NCBI GenBank assembly: GCA_016858145.1
Contig: JAEHOE010000057.1
Coordinates: 62,001-126,000 of the forward strand
From: Edaphochlamys debaryana
Taxonomy: Eukaryota; Chlorophyta; Chlorophyceae; Chlamydomonadales
DNA: 64,000 nt
Direction: 5' to 3'
Positions 22,892 through 31,734 of this stretch are shown here, in pieces (the first letter of the stretch is position 1; every line of letters begins with the position of its first letter). The notes beneath the pieces are model-generated. The model was not told the DNA's origin, made no database searches, and saw nothing but the letters and a program-made list of their open reading frames with translations. Both the position numbers and the translations under genes were made by a program.

Positions 22892-23650
22892 CGCATCCTC
22901 TCATGAGGGCTCTGTCGCATGCATGCGGGTGCGACGCAGGACATCTTCGTTCGTGGGGTGCACGGAGTGTAGGGGTGTAGGAGTGTAGGGGAGTGCACGG
23001 AGTCCACGGGTCCACACCCCGTGGAGTACTGTAGGGACGGCTTTGCCCCTGGGATATGCGGGAGAGCGGGTGGAAGTGGAGTTGGGCGAAGGATCGCGGT
23101 TGCATTAATGGTTGGTTACCTGTCGCGTGTCGGCCGCGCCATGAGCCCTGAGACGGGTCCCGGCCAGTCTGCGGGAGACAGTCGAAGAAGTGGGCCCTGG
23201 ACCCGGCTGTCCTGCTCCCCGTTAGAGACCTGTCAGTTTCTCTGGTTCCCTCCACGGGATGTAAGTGCCACAGTTGACATCTGCCCCGTCCCCGGCCCTC
23301 TTGGTGCAAGGGCCCTTGGCCCAGCCCGCGTGCGAGAATTAATCTCTCGGGGGCCAGCTGCTGAAGAGGCTTGCCCAGTTCCGCCCCCTCAAGCCGTGGC
23401 TACGCCAGCCTGGTGTCGTGGCCGCCGCGCCCGCGCCCAGCCCGTTGCGCCCCGTTGCGCCCCCTCGGCGAACCCCGCCGCGCCACTCCCGCCACCATGC
23501 CCGGTGCCCCTTGTCCCCTCCAGCCCACCCCCTCGCCCCGCGGGTCAGACCCCCCGGAGGCCCGCACTTGCACTTTGCCCCCCCCCAGCCGTGTCCCTGC
23601 ACTTGCACTGCAGCCCTTCAGCACTTCAGCCGTCCGCTGTCCGCTCTCTG
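22892..23650. other. No supported gene
   Basis: GTGTAGGGGTGTAGGAGTG-type short repeats lie near 22965-23000. Pro/Arg-rich overlapping frames to 23650 look like GC artefacts. Confidence 0.4.
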
Positions 23651-23806
23651 GTGGCCATGGCGGAGGCTGTGTCGGGCATGTGCATCAACAATGCCGCGCG
23701 CGACTGCTGCATACATGGGAGCTGCTGCCTCGGCCGTCCGTCGCGTGCCTCGTCCACCCTGCGCCTCGTCCACCCTGCGCGCGCGGTCGGTGCGGCCGGG
23801 GACTAG
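23651..23806 (+). pseudogene. Fragment related to the C-terminus of the 41.5-kb gene
   Basis: The plus frame at 23657-23710 reads MAEAVSGMCINNAARDCC. The 41.5-kb gene ends with MAEAVSGICANINNAARHLC at 43368-43430. The DNA is also similar (ATGGCGGAGGC.GT.TCGGGCAT). The frame ends at a stop at 23806. No matching upstream part was found, so this is probably a leftover or a shared terminal exon rather than a gene. Confidence 0.45.
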
Positions 23807-23831
23807 CCTGCTGCTCTCTTGGTCTTCCGCT

Positions 23832-23908
23832 TTCCCGGGCTTCGTATTACCCACTCCCGAAACACTGCTCTTCCACCCGAGGTGCCGAGTTAGCTGCGCG
23901 CGGGGTTT
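23832..23908 (+). repeat. 77-bp terminal inverted repeat, left
   Basis: Begins TTCCCGGGCTTCGTATT. Inverted counterpart at 26767-26843. By my alignment 73 of 77 positions match and all four differences are transitions. No clear target-site duplication flanks the pair. Confidence 0.85.
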
Positions 23909-24540
23909 GGGTCTTGGTCCTCGTCGCCGATGCGCCCGCCCTGCGCCCACCCACCGGGCTGGGCTGGCACTCTCACTGCCCGCCAGGCTCCCCACCCACC
24001 GGGCTGGGCCGGCACTCTCACTGCCCACCGGACCGGGCTGTTCCCCTCGCCGCCCGTCTGGGTCACGTGGGTGGTGTTCGGGGTGCCGCGGGTGGGACGC
24101 GGGCGGGGCACGGTGCCCTCGCCTCCTGGCGGGCTGGGCCAGAACTCTCACTACCCGTCGGGCTCCGCACCCACCGGGCTGGGCCGGCACTACTCTCACC
24201 ACTGCCACCCGCAGGAGGGCGGGGGCAAGAAGGGGCCAGGCAATGCCGTAGGCCCCTCCCACCAAACCGCACACTCCCACCCACCCTCATCGTTCACGCC
24301 TGCCCTGCACACGCCTCTTCTCACTCTCCGCCGCCAGGGCCCCGCACGCAACGCACATGTCCAATGCCAATGTGGGGGTGGGTGCTCGGGGTGGGTGCTC
24401 GGGGGTAGTTGCGCTTCGGGGGTAGTTGCGCGTCGGGTGGGGGGCTCGGGGTGGGGGCTCGGGGGGTTCGTGTCAAGATTGCCGAGTCCAACTCCGAAGC
24501 CGAAGAAGCCGAAAAAACAACAACTAGCGCCAGCTAGTCA

Positions 24541-25767
24541 ATGGCGAAGTCCGTTGCAGCCGCGTGCAAGTCGCAGACGCGCAAAGTAAGGCACGCGACG
24601 GACAATACGCAAGCCCTGACTCAACTGCGCAAGCAGCCCAACACGACGGAGCTCGTCAGCACCGTGGCCCTGGGCGCGTTCAAGCTGCAACACGAGCTCG
24701 GTGGGTGGACCGAGACCTCGCGATGGAGGTATCGCCGCTGACGGGCAAGCTCTGAACTGTCGTGTGCGATGTTTTGCAGTGTCCTCGTCGGCCGAGAACA
24801 TCTGGGTGCTGCGGTGCACGCGCTGCAACAAGTTGGTGGCCCGGAGCCGGACCATCACCCTGCACACCTGCTGCAATTCGCCGGCGCAGGAGCTCAACGA
24901 GGGCCAGGCGAAGGAGCTGCTAGTGACAGGGGAAGGGCCTTCCAGGTGCCGCCTGTGCCACCGGTTTTCGCCCGTCGGGACCCCCCACGGGTGCACGCTG
25001 GGCGCCCTAACCGGGACTATGGTGGCGGACACCACGGGGGTGACCCAAATGTCGGACCTGCTCAACGGGGCCGGCACGGCAGACACGGAGGCGGCCAAGG
25101 TAGCGGCTGACCTGCTCAGACGCTACCGGGGGCTGTGTGTTTCCTTCGTGCGGCTCCCCGAGGAGGACGAGGGGCAGCTGACGATCACGGTCTCCTACAT
25201 CTTTCCGGGCTCGACTCATGACGCGGGCATGTTCGTTCGGGACCGCAAGGGGGAGTTTACCTACAACCCCAGCCTCGGCGAGCAGCAGCTCTGTGACGAC
25301 ATGTGCTACCTGGCGTCTATCCCCGCGGGGAGCCCGCACTTCTCCTACTGGGGCAAGGTGCTGACGCGCAAGGAGGCCCTCGGCGGGCCCTCAAACGGCG
25401 GGCTAACCGTCAGCGTGGCGGGGAAGTGGGGCGCAGATCCACCAAGCAGTTGCAGCCCAGCCTGGTCCACGGCGTGCAGTGCGGCAACGGCCGCACAGTC
25501 TCCATGCAGATCCTGGCGCCGCCCGCTGGCGCGCCGGTGATGCAGGCGCACGCGGTGCTGGAGTGGGACTACGCGGCATCGTGTACTGACCCCGTGGAGG
25601 AGATGGTGTGCACCTGCAACTCTGCCAAATGCGACCGCCTGCTGTACCAGTACAACAGGCGGACGTCCCCAGTGGTCGTGCACGAGGTGACAGGCAGCAA
25701 GAAGCGGCGCGTGGAGAAAAAGGACTGGACCACCTTCCTGGAGCGCGCCACGGAGGTGGCCAAGTGA
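24541..25767 (+). CDS. Zinc-ligand-rich hypothetical protein with an apparent frameshift
   Basis: Exon 1 is 24541-24700 (MAKSVAAACKSQTRKVRHA). Donor G|GTGGGT joins in phase to TTTTGCAG|TG at 24780 (KLQHELVSSSAENIWVL). Cysteine pairs suggest metal binding: RCTRCNKL followed by HTCC (about residues 65-85), then CRLCHRF..HGC (about 115-130), and late CTCNSAKC. The middle part (FVRLPEEDEGQLTITVSYIF, THDAGMFVRDRKGEF) is well structured. Near the G run 25428-25431 the coding signal moves by one base: upstream reads SVAGKWG, downstream RRSTKQLQPSLVHG in the next frame to a stop at 25767. One extra G would restore about 382 aa. This could be a real mutation or a homopolymer sequencing error. Family unknown. 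It lies inside the inverted-repeat unit 23832-26843. Confidence 0.68.
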
Positions 25768-25856
25768 GAGAGCCGTGCAGAGAGCTGACCGGGGCCTGGG
25801 TTTGGGACTGACTGCAGAGCATTGGCCTGAATCTGGCCATGGGACACTGCTGCGGG

Positions 25857-26000
25857 CCTTGGGGATTGGTTGACCTTGGGGATTGGTTCACCTTGGGGAT
25901 TGGTTGACCTTGGGGATTCGTTGACCTTGGGGATTCGTTGACCTTGGGGATTCGTTGACCTTGGGATTGGTTGACCTTGGGGATTGGTTGACCTTGGGGA
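25857..26000. repeat. 17-bp minisatellite
   Basis: Eight to nine tandem copies of CCTTGGGGATTGGTTGA with minor variants, about 90 bp after the stop of the preceding gene. Single copies of CCTTGGGG continue to about 26105. Confidence 0.95.
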
Positions 26001-26766
26001 TTGTGGCATCTGGGGACCATGTTAGCCGCAGAGCATGGCTTCACTGCTTGGAGCATGTGGAGGACTGAACCGGCTTCACTGCTTGGAGCATGTGGACCTT
26101 GGGGCTTGCGGAGCCTGAGGGCTGACCCTGGGGGTAGTTGTGCGTCTTGGACGGGGCCTGTTGAACAGAAGTGTGGGGCGTGGAGTCAGGGTCATGGAGA
26201 TTGGAAGGGTTGCTATGGGCGCCCCATAGGGTCGCGCTAGGTGCAGTGAGCGCTCGAAGAGTAGACTGAAGCAGCTGACCCGGCGGCGGGCGGATGTGAT
26301 TGATTGCCTCATGCCCCGGTATCACGGTCAAGAGCCCAGTTTCCCTGGCGGATAGGGGAGGCCCGGGGCCAGAACTGGGCAAGCCCGTGCAGCTGATACC
26401 CGAGAGGGGCAAGGCGATGCAAAAAGCGAGACTGAGCAGGGTGCCAGCAATGTGGCGAGTGCTAAACTAGGGCAGCAGTCGCGGCAAAACAGACGTGACG
26501 CGTACTTTCCTGACGAGCCTGAAGGTGCCGAGGCCCCTGGCCTGATGCGTGCGTGCGAGCGCCGGTCCCCACACGCGCAGCAGTCGAATGCTCACCTGCG
26601 AACGGCAAGAGGAGCGCCGCGTGAGCCGTCGACGCCGAGGCGAAGAGCGAGAGTGCGGTGCGTGTGCAATGCAGGCTGGGGGAAAGAGGCACGCGCAGCT
26701 GCAGCTGCTGACTAGGGGGAAAGCGTACTAGGCGGGCGCGCCGGTGACGAGAATTAGGTCCCAAAT
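26001..26766. other. No supported gene
   Basis: Contains a short direct repeat GGCTTCACTGCTTGGAGCAT (about 26036 and 26070). No protein-like frame. Lies between the minisatellite and the right inverted repeat. Confidence 0.4.
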
Positions 26767-26843
26767 AAACCCCGCGTGCAGCTAACTCGGCACCTCAGGT
26801 GGAAGAGCAGTGTTTCGGGAGTGGGCAATACAAAGCCCGGGAA
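26767..26843 (-). repeat. 77-bp terminal inverted repeat, right
   Basis: Reverse complement of 23832-23908 with four transitions. Flanks CCAAAT on the inside and CCAGGAAGG on the outside. Confidence 0.85.
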
Positions 26844-27774
26844 CCAGGAAGGCGGCGGCCAGGGCGAAGGCGAGCGCACACGAGGCGGAGGCAGAAAGTC
26901 CAGGTCCGCTCGCGACCTGATGCAACCAGGCGTCGTCTATACTCATATAGATGCTCGTTCAGCCGGGGCGGGAGCTTCCGGCGTGCCCTTTACGTGGCTT
27001 CCGGGTACGCGCGTGCCCGACGCCGTGCGATGGTCGTTGGCCGAGGCCGGGCAGAAAGTCCCCCTCCGCTCGCGACCTGATGCAACCAGGCCTCTTTTAT
27101 AATGTTAGACGGGCCCGACGCAGAGGCAACACGCAAGACGCCCAGTCCCGCCTCACGCCCGCCCGCTCCTACAAAACCGTTCGGCGCCGCACACGCCCTC
27201 ACTCCTGGGGCCTCCCCACCTGGCGGCCTCCCGCCCCAGCTATCCTGGCTCCTCGGCCGCTCGGTTGCCCCCTCCCCCGTCTGCTACGCCCGCTTCCATA
27301 CGTCCGCTGGGATGGGTGGGGTTCTCGTGGGCGAAGGGATCGCGTTTGGAGGCTCCTTCGCACGCCGAGGCAGGGAACACGGGCGCGGGCTGCATCTTTT
27401 GTACTCGGGCCCGCCCCTCACGGCCCTTGCGCCCCTGTGCCTGGCCGCGTTTGCAAGCAAAATTGTCCGATGTGAAGTGCATGAGGCGGGCCCCTTGGTG
27501 TCAAGCGTGCGCGCGTGCGTCCCTCGGGACCCCTGGGTTGATGAGGGCCGCTTGGTGTCAAGCGTGTGCCACGCAAGCCAGGAGGCCACTAGGGCTGATG
27601 GTGGGGGGGGCTGAAGGTGGGTAGCAAAGAGCCGGTGTCGAGACAAAGTGGGAGAGGTGGCGATGTATGGCAGTGGACCGAGGACTCCGAGGTGCCCCAC
27701 AAGCGGAGGATGTCTGGGCAGTGTGTACATTGGGTGAGACGGATCAGGAGCGATAGGCGTCTACTGGGGGTCTA
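26844..27774. other. No supported gene; small direct repeats
   Basis: Two copies of GCTCGCGACCTGATGCAACC (26907 and 27068) sit in 40-bp repeated blocks about 155 bp apart, each followed by an A/T-rich TATA-like word (near 26936 and 27096). At 27495-27575 are two isolated copies of the TTGGTGTCAAGCGTG core that makes the large arrays at 45-51 kb. Confidence 0.45.
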
Positions 27775-27892
27775 CTAGTTTACTAGTCTACTAGTCTACT
27801 AGTTTACTAGTCTACTAGTTTACTAGTCTACTAGGCCTACTAGGTGTCTACTAGTCTACTAGACCCACTAGGCCTCTACTATGTCTACGAAG
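27775..27892. repeat. CTACTAGT-type tandem repeat
   Basis: Imperfect octamers TCTACTAG/TTTACTAG rich in the palindrome ACTAGT. It lies about 125 bp before the BTB gene. The related (ACTAGTAG)n array is at 36.6 kb. Confidence 0.9.
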
Positions 27893-28016
27893 TCTACTAA
27901 ATGTACTCGACGAGAGCTACGCTCGGCATAAGATATGCCCAGCAGACCCTGAGTTCCGCAAGAACGGGCCACTCGGGCCAAGCAGCAATAGCAAAGTAGC
28001 AAAGTCAATCAGCAGC

Positions 28017-29597
28017 ATGTCCAAGGCTGTGCGCGCAGGGCTCAGCGAGCTCTTTGGCGCTGAGACGAGCAGCGACTGCGACATTATCTTTTGCACAGTA
28101 CCCGGTGAAGCCACGAACAGACCGCGGCAGGCCAAGAAACCACGGTCTACCCAGCCTACCCAGTCTAGCCATGTGCCCATTGGCCGCCCTCTACCAGCAC
28201 ACACCGTCATTGTCTGCAACGGGTCTGAGAGGTTCAAGGCTGAGACGTCCGCGCATTGGAGAGGAATCTCAACGAAGCGCCTAGGGCTGAACCCAACCCG
28301 GCTGCAGTTCCATGTCACGCTGGAGAGTGATGGCCAGCGCCCTCTTGCCGAGGCGGTTATCAAGTTCCTATACACCGGTTCGCTGGAGATCAGCGGGGTC
28401 CAAGACCTTCTGGCGGGGCGGCAGATGGCCATGTACATGGCATCAGACGACTGTGTGGAGGCGTGCAATGCGAGGCTAGTAGAGCTGGCGAGCACAATGG
28501 CCGGCTTGACCGACCTCTACGAGCACCGTCAGTGGCTGTCGCCTATTCCGGTCGAGGACCCAGCTGACGCCGACCCCACAGCAGCAACCGTTGGGCGGCA
28601 GATAACGAAAGCCTGTCGTCAGGCAGTCTACGAGTCGGGCACGACCTCGCCGCAACTGCTATCGTTCGTCTTCCCGGATGCGGTAACGGTGCTCAACGAT
28701 GACCATGCCATGGCGGGATTCTTTGAGCTCTCTGCGTTGGCGGTGGAGGCGCTGCTGGGGTCAACCGAGTTCAGGACGGACAACGAGGCAAGCGTGGTGC
28801 TTCTGCTGGCCGAGTGGTGCACCGCTCAGGGCTCAAAAGGCGTTCCGGTCAATAACATGGCGGCGCTCTTGGGCCTCATCCACTGGCAGCACGTGCCCTG
28901 AGCGTTCCTGCTTGGAGTGCTGCCATACGCTAGGGTTCTGGGTGTTCGTATGGACCAGGCGGTGTGGATCAGCCAATGGGTGCTCAGCGGGTGCTGCCCT
29001 GCTGCGCGCAGGCGCATGCTAGCACAGAGTGCCGGCCTCCCCTTTGCGAGCACTGCAAAGGGCATGTTTGCATGCGCCCGCCCGCCCCCCCTATGGGCAC
29101 TGCGCCGGGCTTTCCATGTCAAGAGCGAGGAGCTGCGGCATATGGAGATGAACCCTGGCCAGGACGCCGTGGCCGTTTTTGACTCCGATGATCGATCCGT
29201 TGACTCGGATCATCTATCATCTACGTTGGTGTCCAGTGGGCTGCTGTGGTCCGTCTTCCTGCGGTGTCATCACCAGCACACGGTGGGTGTCTACCTGAAA
29301 TGCACCGTACCCGACAGTCTGGGCGGGAACCCGCCGCTGGGCACGATGCAACTGGCGGCCATCCCAGCCGCGAGAGTGAAGGTCACCGTGCACGATTCTA
29401 CTGGAGGCGTGGCGTATGCCCACACGTACCACCAGGTGCATGACGATGTGCAGCTGGGGCTTGGCTGGGGCGTCGCCACGGCACTGTCACTACCTCCAAA
29501 CATCATTCCAAAACGCGAGAATGGAGCCGAGGCAGTTAGCGTATCACGCCTGGCACGATACCTCTGTGGCGGCCAGGTCCACGGCTTGATTGAATGA
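28017..29597 (+). pseudogene. BTB/BACK-type protein gene interrupted by one in-frame stop
   Basis: ATG 28017 opens MSKAVRAGLSELFG..SSDCDIIF, a typical BTB start. HTVIVCNGSERFKAET (from residue 62) and VIKFLYTGSLEIS (near 116) are BTB landmarks, followed by a BACK-like helical part (VLLLAEWC). BTB/BACK proteins usually bind cullin-3 as substrate adaptors. TGA at 28899-28901 ends the first part (282 codons shown as IHWQHVP). The same frame resumes at once as AFLLGVLPYARVLG and runs to 29597 with a beta-rich C-terminal domain (HTVGVYLKCTVPDS, VKVTVHDSTGG). The whole would be 526 aa. No intron of sensible length removes the stop. It may be a recent nonsense mutation, a sequencing error or read-through. 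A low-complexity insertion sits inside the BTB part (residues 33-58). Confidence 0.78.
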
Positions 29598-29667
29598 GAG
29601 CGTGTTTTATAATGCCACATTTGCCATTATGTGCCATGGGATGGCACGGGTCGCGGGAGGGCCATCA

Positions 29668-30983
29668 CAACGCTGAACACGAGTCTGCGGGAGGGTCCGC
29701 TGGGTTTGGCACATTTGCCACATTTGCCACAATTGGAAATGTGCCATGGGTGCCACAGGAGAAACGTGGCTTGCTTTACAGTGCTAGCACACACTGAAAA
29801 GTGAGAGCTGGGCTTGCCACAATTCATTTGCCACAATTCACTTTTGGGGGGGTCCCAAGTTTCCCAAATTTCAGTTTCGTGTTTTTTTAAATCTTGGTAC
29901 CCCCCCCCCTAAAAGTGTGTGTAAATGTGTAAAGAGACTGAAGAATTGGAGGGGTGCAAGCCCCGCAACACTGGAATCAGTCTTGTAACGCCCCAAAACC
30001 CTTGCCACACCAATTTGTGGCAAATGCCACATTTCCACATTTCGGCGGATGCCTTTGCCACAATCCGAGTTGAGAGGGATGGAGGGTTTGTCAAGGGCCC
30101 TGCTGCCGACGGTTGGGAGTGAGCGGGCATGTCGGGTATGCCACGGGGAGGGGAGGTGCGCAGCTCAAAGTGACCGGCGCGTGGTAGACGCGTGGGTGGA
30201 GGGGCGCGCCCGCTGGCACTGCCTCCGCATGGCAAAGGGCCACGCCGAGCCGCTCGAGGGCCGCAGGGGGTGGGGAGGGTTGGTTAAGACTAGCTGGGCG
30301 GGCCCGTGGGTGGAGGAGCGGGCCCGCGTGCAAAGGCTGCAACCAGCGCCCGCTGGCACTGCCTCCGCATGGCAAAGGGCCACGCCGAGGCGCTCGAGGG
30401 CCGCAGGGGGGTGGGTTGCGTGTGTGTAGGCTTGGGTGAGTTAGGCGGGCGCGAGGGTCGGCCCTCATCCTTCCGTGCAGGGCAGGCTCATAGGCCCTGG
30501 AGCGGGCATGCCGGGGCGAAGGGGTTGGTATCCCGGAGCGGGCATGCCGGGTGATGCCTTGGGGAGGGGGCTGGTAACCCTGAGAAGGCATGGCGGAGCT
30601 GTTCGGGCATCCACTGGGACTGGGGAGCCCTGTGCGGGCCTGGCTCTAGTGTGTCCCCCAGACTACCGGGCGACTTGCTAGTGCCCAGCACCCCCAACAC
30701 ATGCGCCCCTCGGTCCCCTTTGGCCACGCGCAGCCCAGCACGGCTCTCCAGGGACCGCTCTCCAGGCGCTCCAGAGTTTCCGTGGCATTACAGCAAGCAT
30801 TGCCGCCGTGTTGCTGCATTTGCCCCACGGAACATGACTCGGGGGGGGGGGGGCTAGTCGAGCCCTCACATCTCACTAGAAACCTGCCCCAGTCTTGGGG
30901 CCTCAACACGCCTTCACGCGCCAATAGGAATCCTGCCAGACTCGGGGCCTTGACGTGCCCTCACATACCACTAAAGACCTGCC
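29668..30983. repeat. Segmental duplication, copy 2 (other copy at 12099-13668)
   Basis: Starts about 70 bp after the BTB gene. Same order as copy 1: CCACAATT-rich part, inverted repeat, two tandem GGCTGCAACCAG units instead of four, then the shared unique part ending at ACTAAAGACCTGCC. Differences are scattered substitutions and G/C-run lengths. Confidence 0.88.
29838..29917. repeat. Inverted repeat in duplication copy 2 (decayed)
   Basis: Equivalent of 12270-12348. The left arm reads TCCCAAGTTT here instead of ACCAAGATT, so it no longer pairs well with the right arm AATCTTGGTAC. Confidence 0.6.
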
Positions 30984-31230
30984 GGTCTTGGGCGCCGTAG
31001 CACGCCCTCGCATACCACTAAAGACCTGTCGGTCTTGGGCGCCGTAGCACGCCCTCACATGCCAAAAGGACTCATGCCAGTCTCAAGCGCCTTAGCACGC
31101 CCTCACGTGCCGCTCAATACCTCCCGGTCTCAAGCGCCTTAGCACGCCCTCACATGCCGCTAAATACCTGCCAATCCCAGGGCCTGGTCGTGCCCTCACA
31201 TGCCGCTAAAAACCTGCCAGTCGCCGGGAC
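30930..31230. repeat. 46-bp-type minisatellite after copy 2
   Basis: Diverged units with CCTCACATGCCGCTAAA/ACC and CACGCCCTC at roughly 46-bp spacing. Related to the array at 13615-13950 but with different unit variants. Confidence 0.8.
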
Positions 31231-31264
31231 CTTCGCAGAATTGCGCCAGCAGCAGCGCCTGAAT

Positions 31265-31551
31265 TTACCGCATCTGCAGCAGCCACGAGCGGGCCAGGCT
31301 CCACACCTGCTTGGTGTAGTCCGTCACCAGGGGCTCGGGCTCGGGCTTGTGCAGCAGCTCTTGCTCAATGAAGCTCTTGTACTGCACGCGGAGCCTCTCG
31401 ATGTCCGCCTGGGTTGCCAGCGGCATGGCCGTGCGGGACACGAGGCTGTAGATGAAGGACATGACAAACACACCGCAGTCAATGTCGTTAGTCTGCTGCG
31501 GCGTGTCCTGAAGGATGACCACGCTCCATTTGGACTTCTCGATGATGTTGC
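31265..31551 (-). pseudogene. C-terminal fragment of a Ulp1-type (C48) cysteine protease
   Basis: An acceptor-like TGCTGACAG precedes a frame with KSKWSVVILQDTPQQTND and DCGVFVMSFIYSL, ending at a stop at 31265. The Gln and the Cys of the Q..N..DCG motif are the oxyanion and nucleophile positions of SUMO-protease-like C48 enzymes. The upstream His and Asp part is absent: the DNA immediately upstream is satellite. Ulp1-like domains occur both in cellular SUMO proteases and in some DNA transposons. This exon therefore looks like a remnant cut off by satellite expansion or insertion, unless a long intron lies across the satellite. Confidence 0.72.
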
Positions 31552-31734
31552 CTGTCAGCATTGGACGTCGCTCGTCCGGATACGGCCAAGGACCATCGCC
31601 AAGGCCCACGCGCAACGCTTGCTGCCTTTGAAGCATCCTGCAAGTGCCAAGTTGACTGGAGGTGACTCGCGAGTGGTGACGATGACGAGTCGAGCCGCAA
31701 TCATACCTGCCTAACTCGAGTCCCGAGGGCGGCC

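Larger units (their letters stand above)
23832..26843. mobile_element. Candidate 3.0-kb element with 77-bp inverted ends
   Basis: Bounded by the 95%-identical inverted repeats. It encloses one multi-exon gene (24541-25767) and a 17-bp minisatellite. Size, one central gene and inverted ends fit a DNA transposon. No recognisable transposase motif (such as a DDE triad) was seen in the gene, and no target-site duplication was found, so an inverted duplication is the alternative. Confidence 0.5.

Noticed and set aside
28899..28901. TGA in the BTB gene as a selenocysteine codon
   Set aside because: BTB proteins are not known selenoproteins and no SECIS-like element was identified; a nonsense change or error is simpler.
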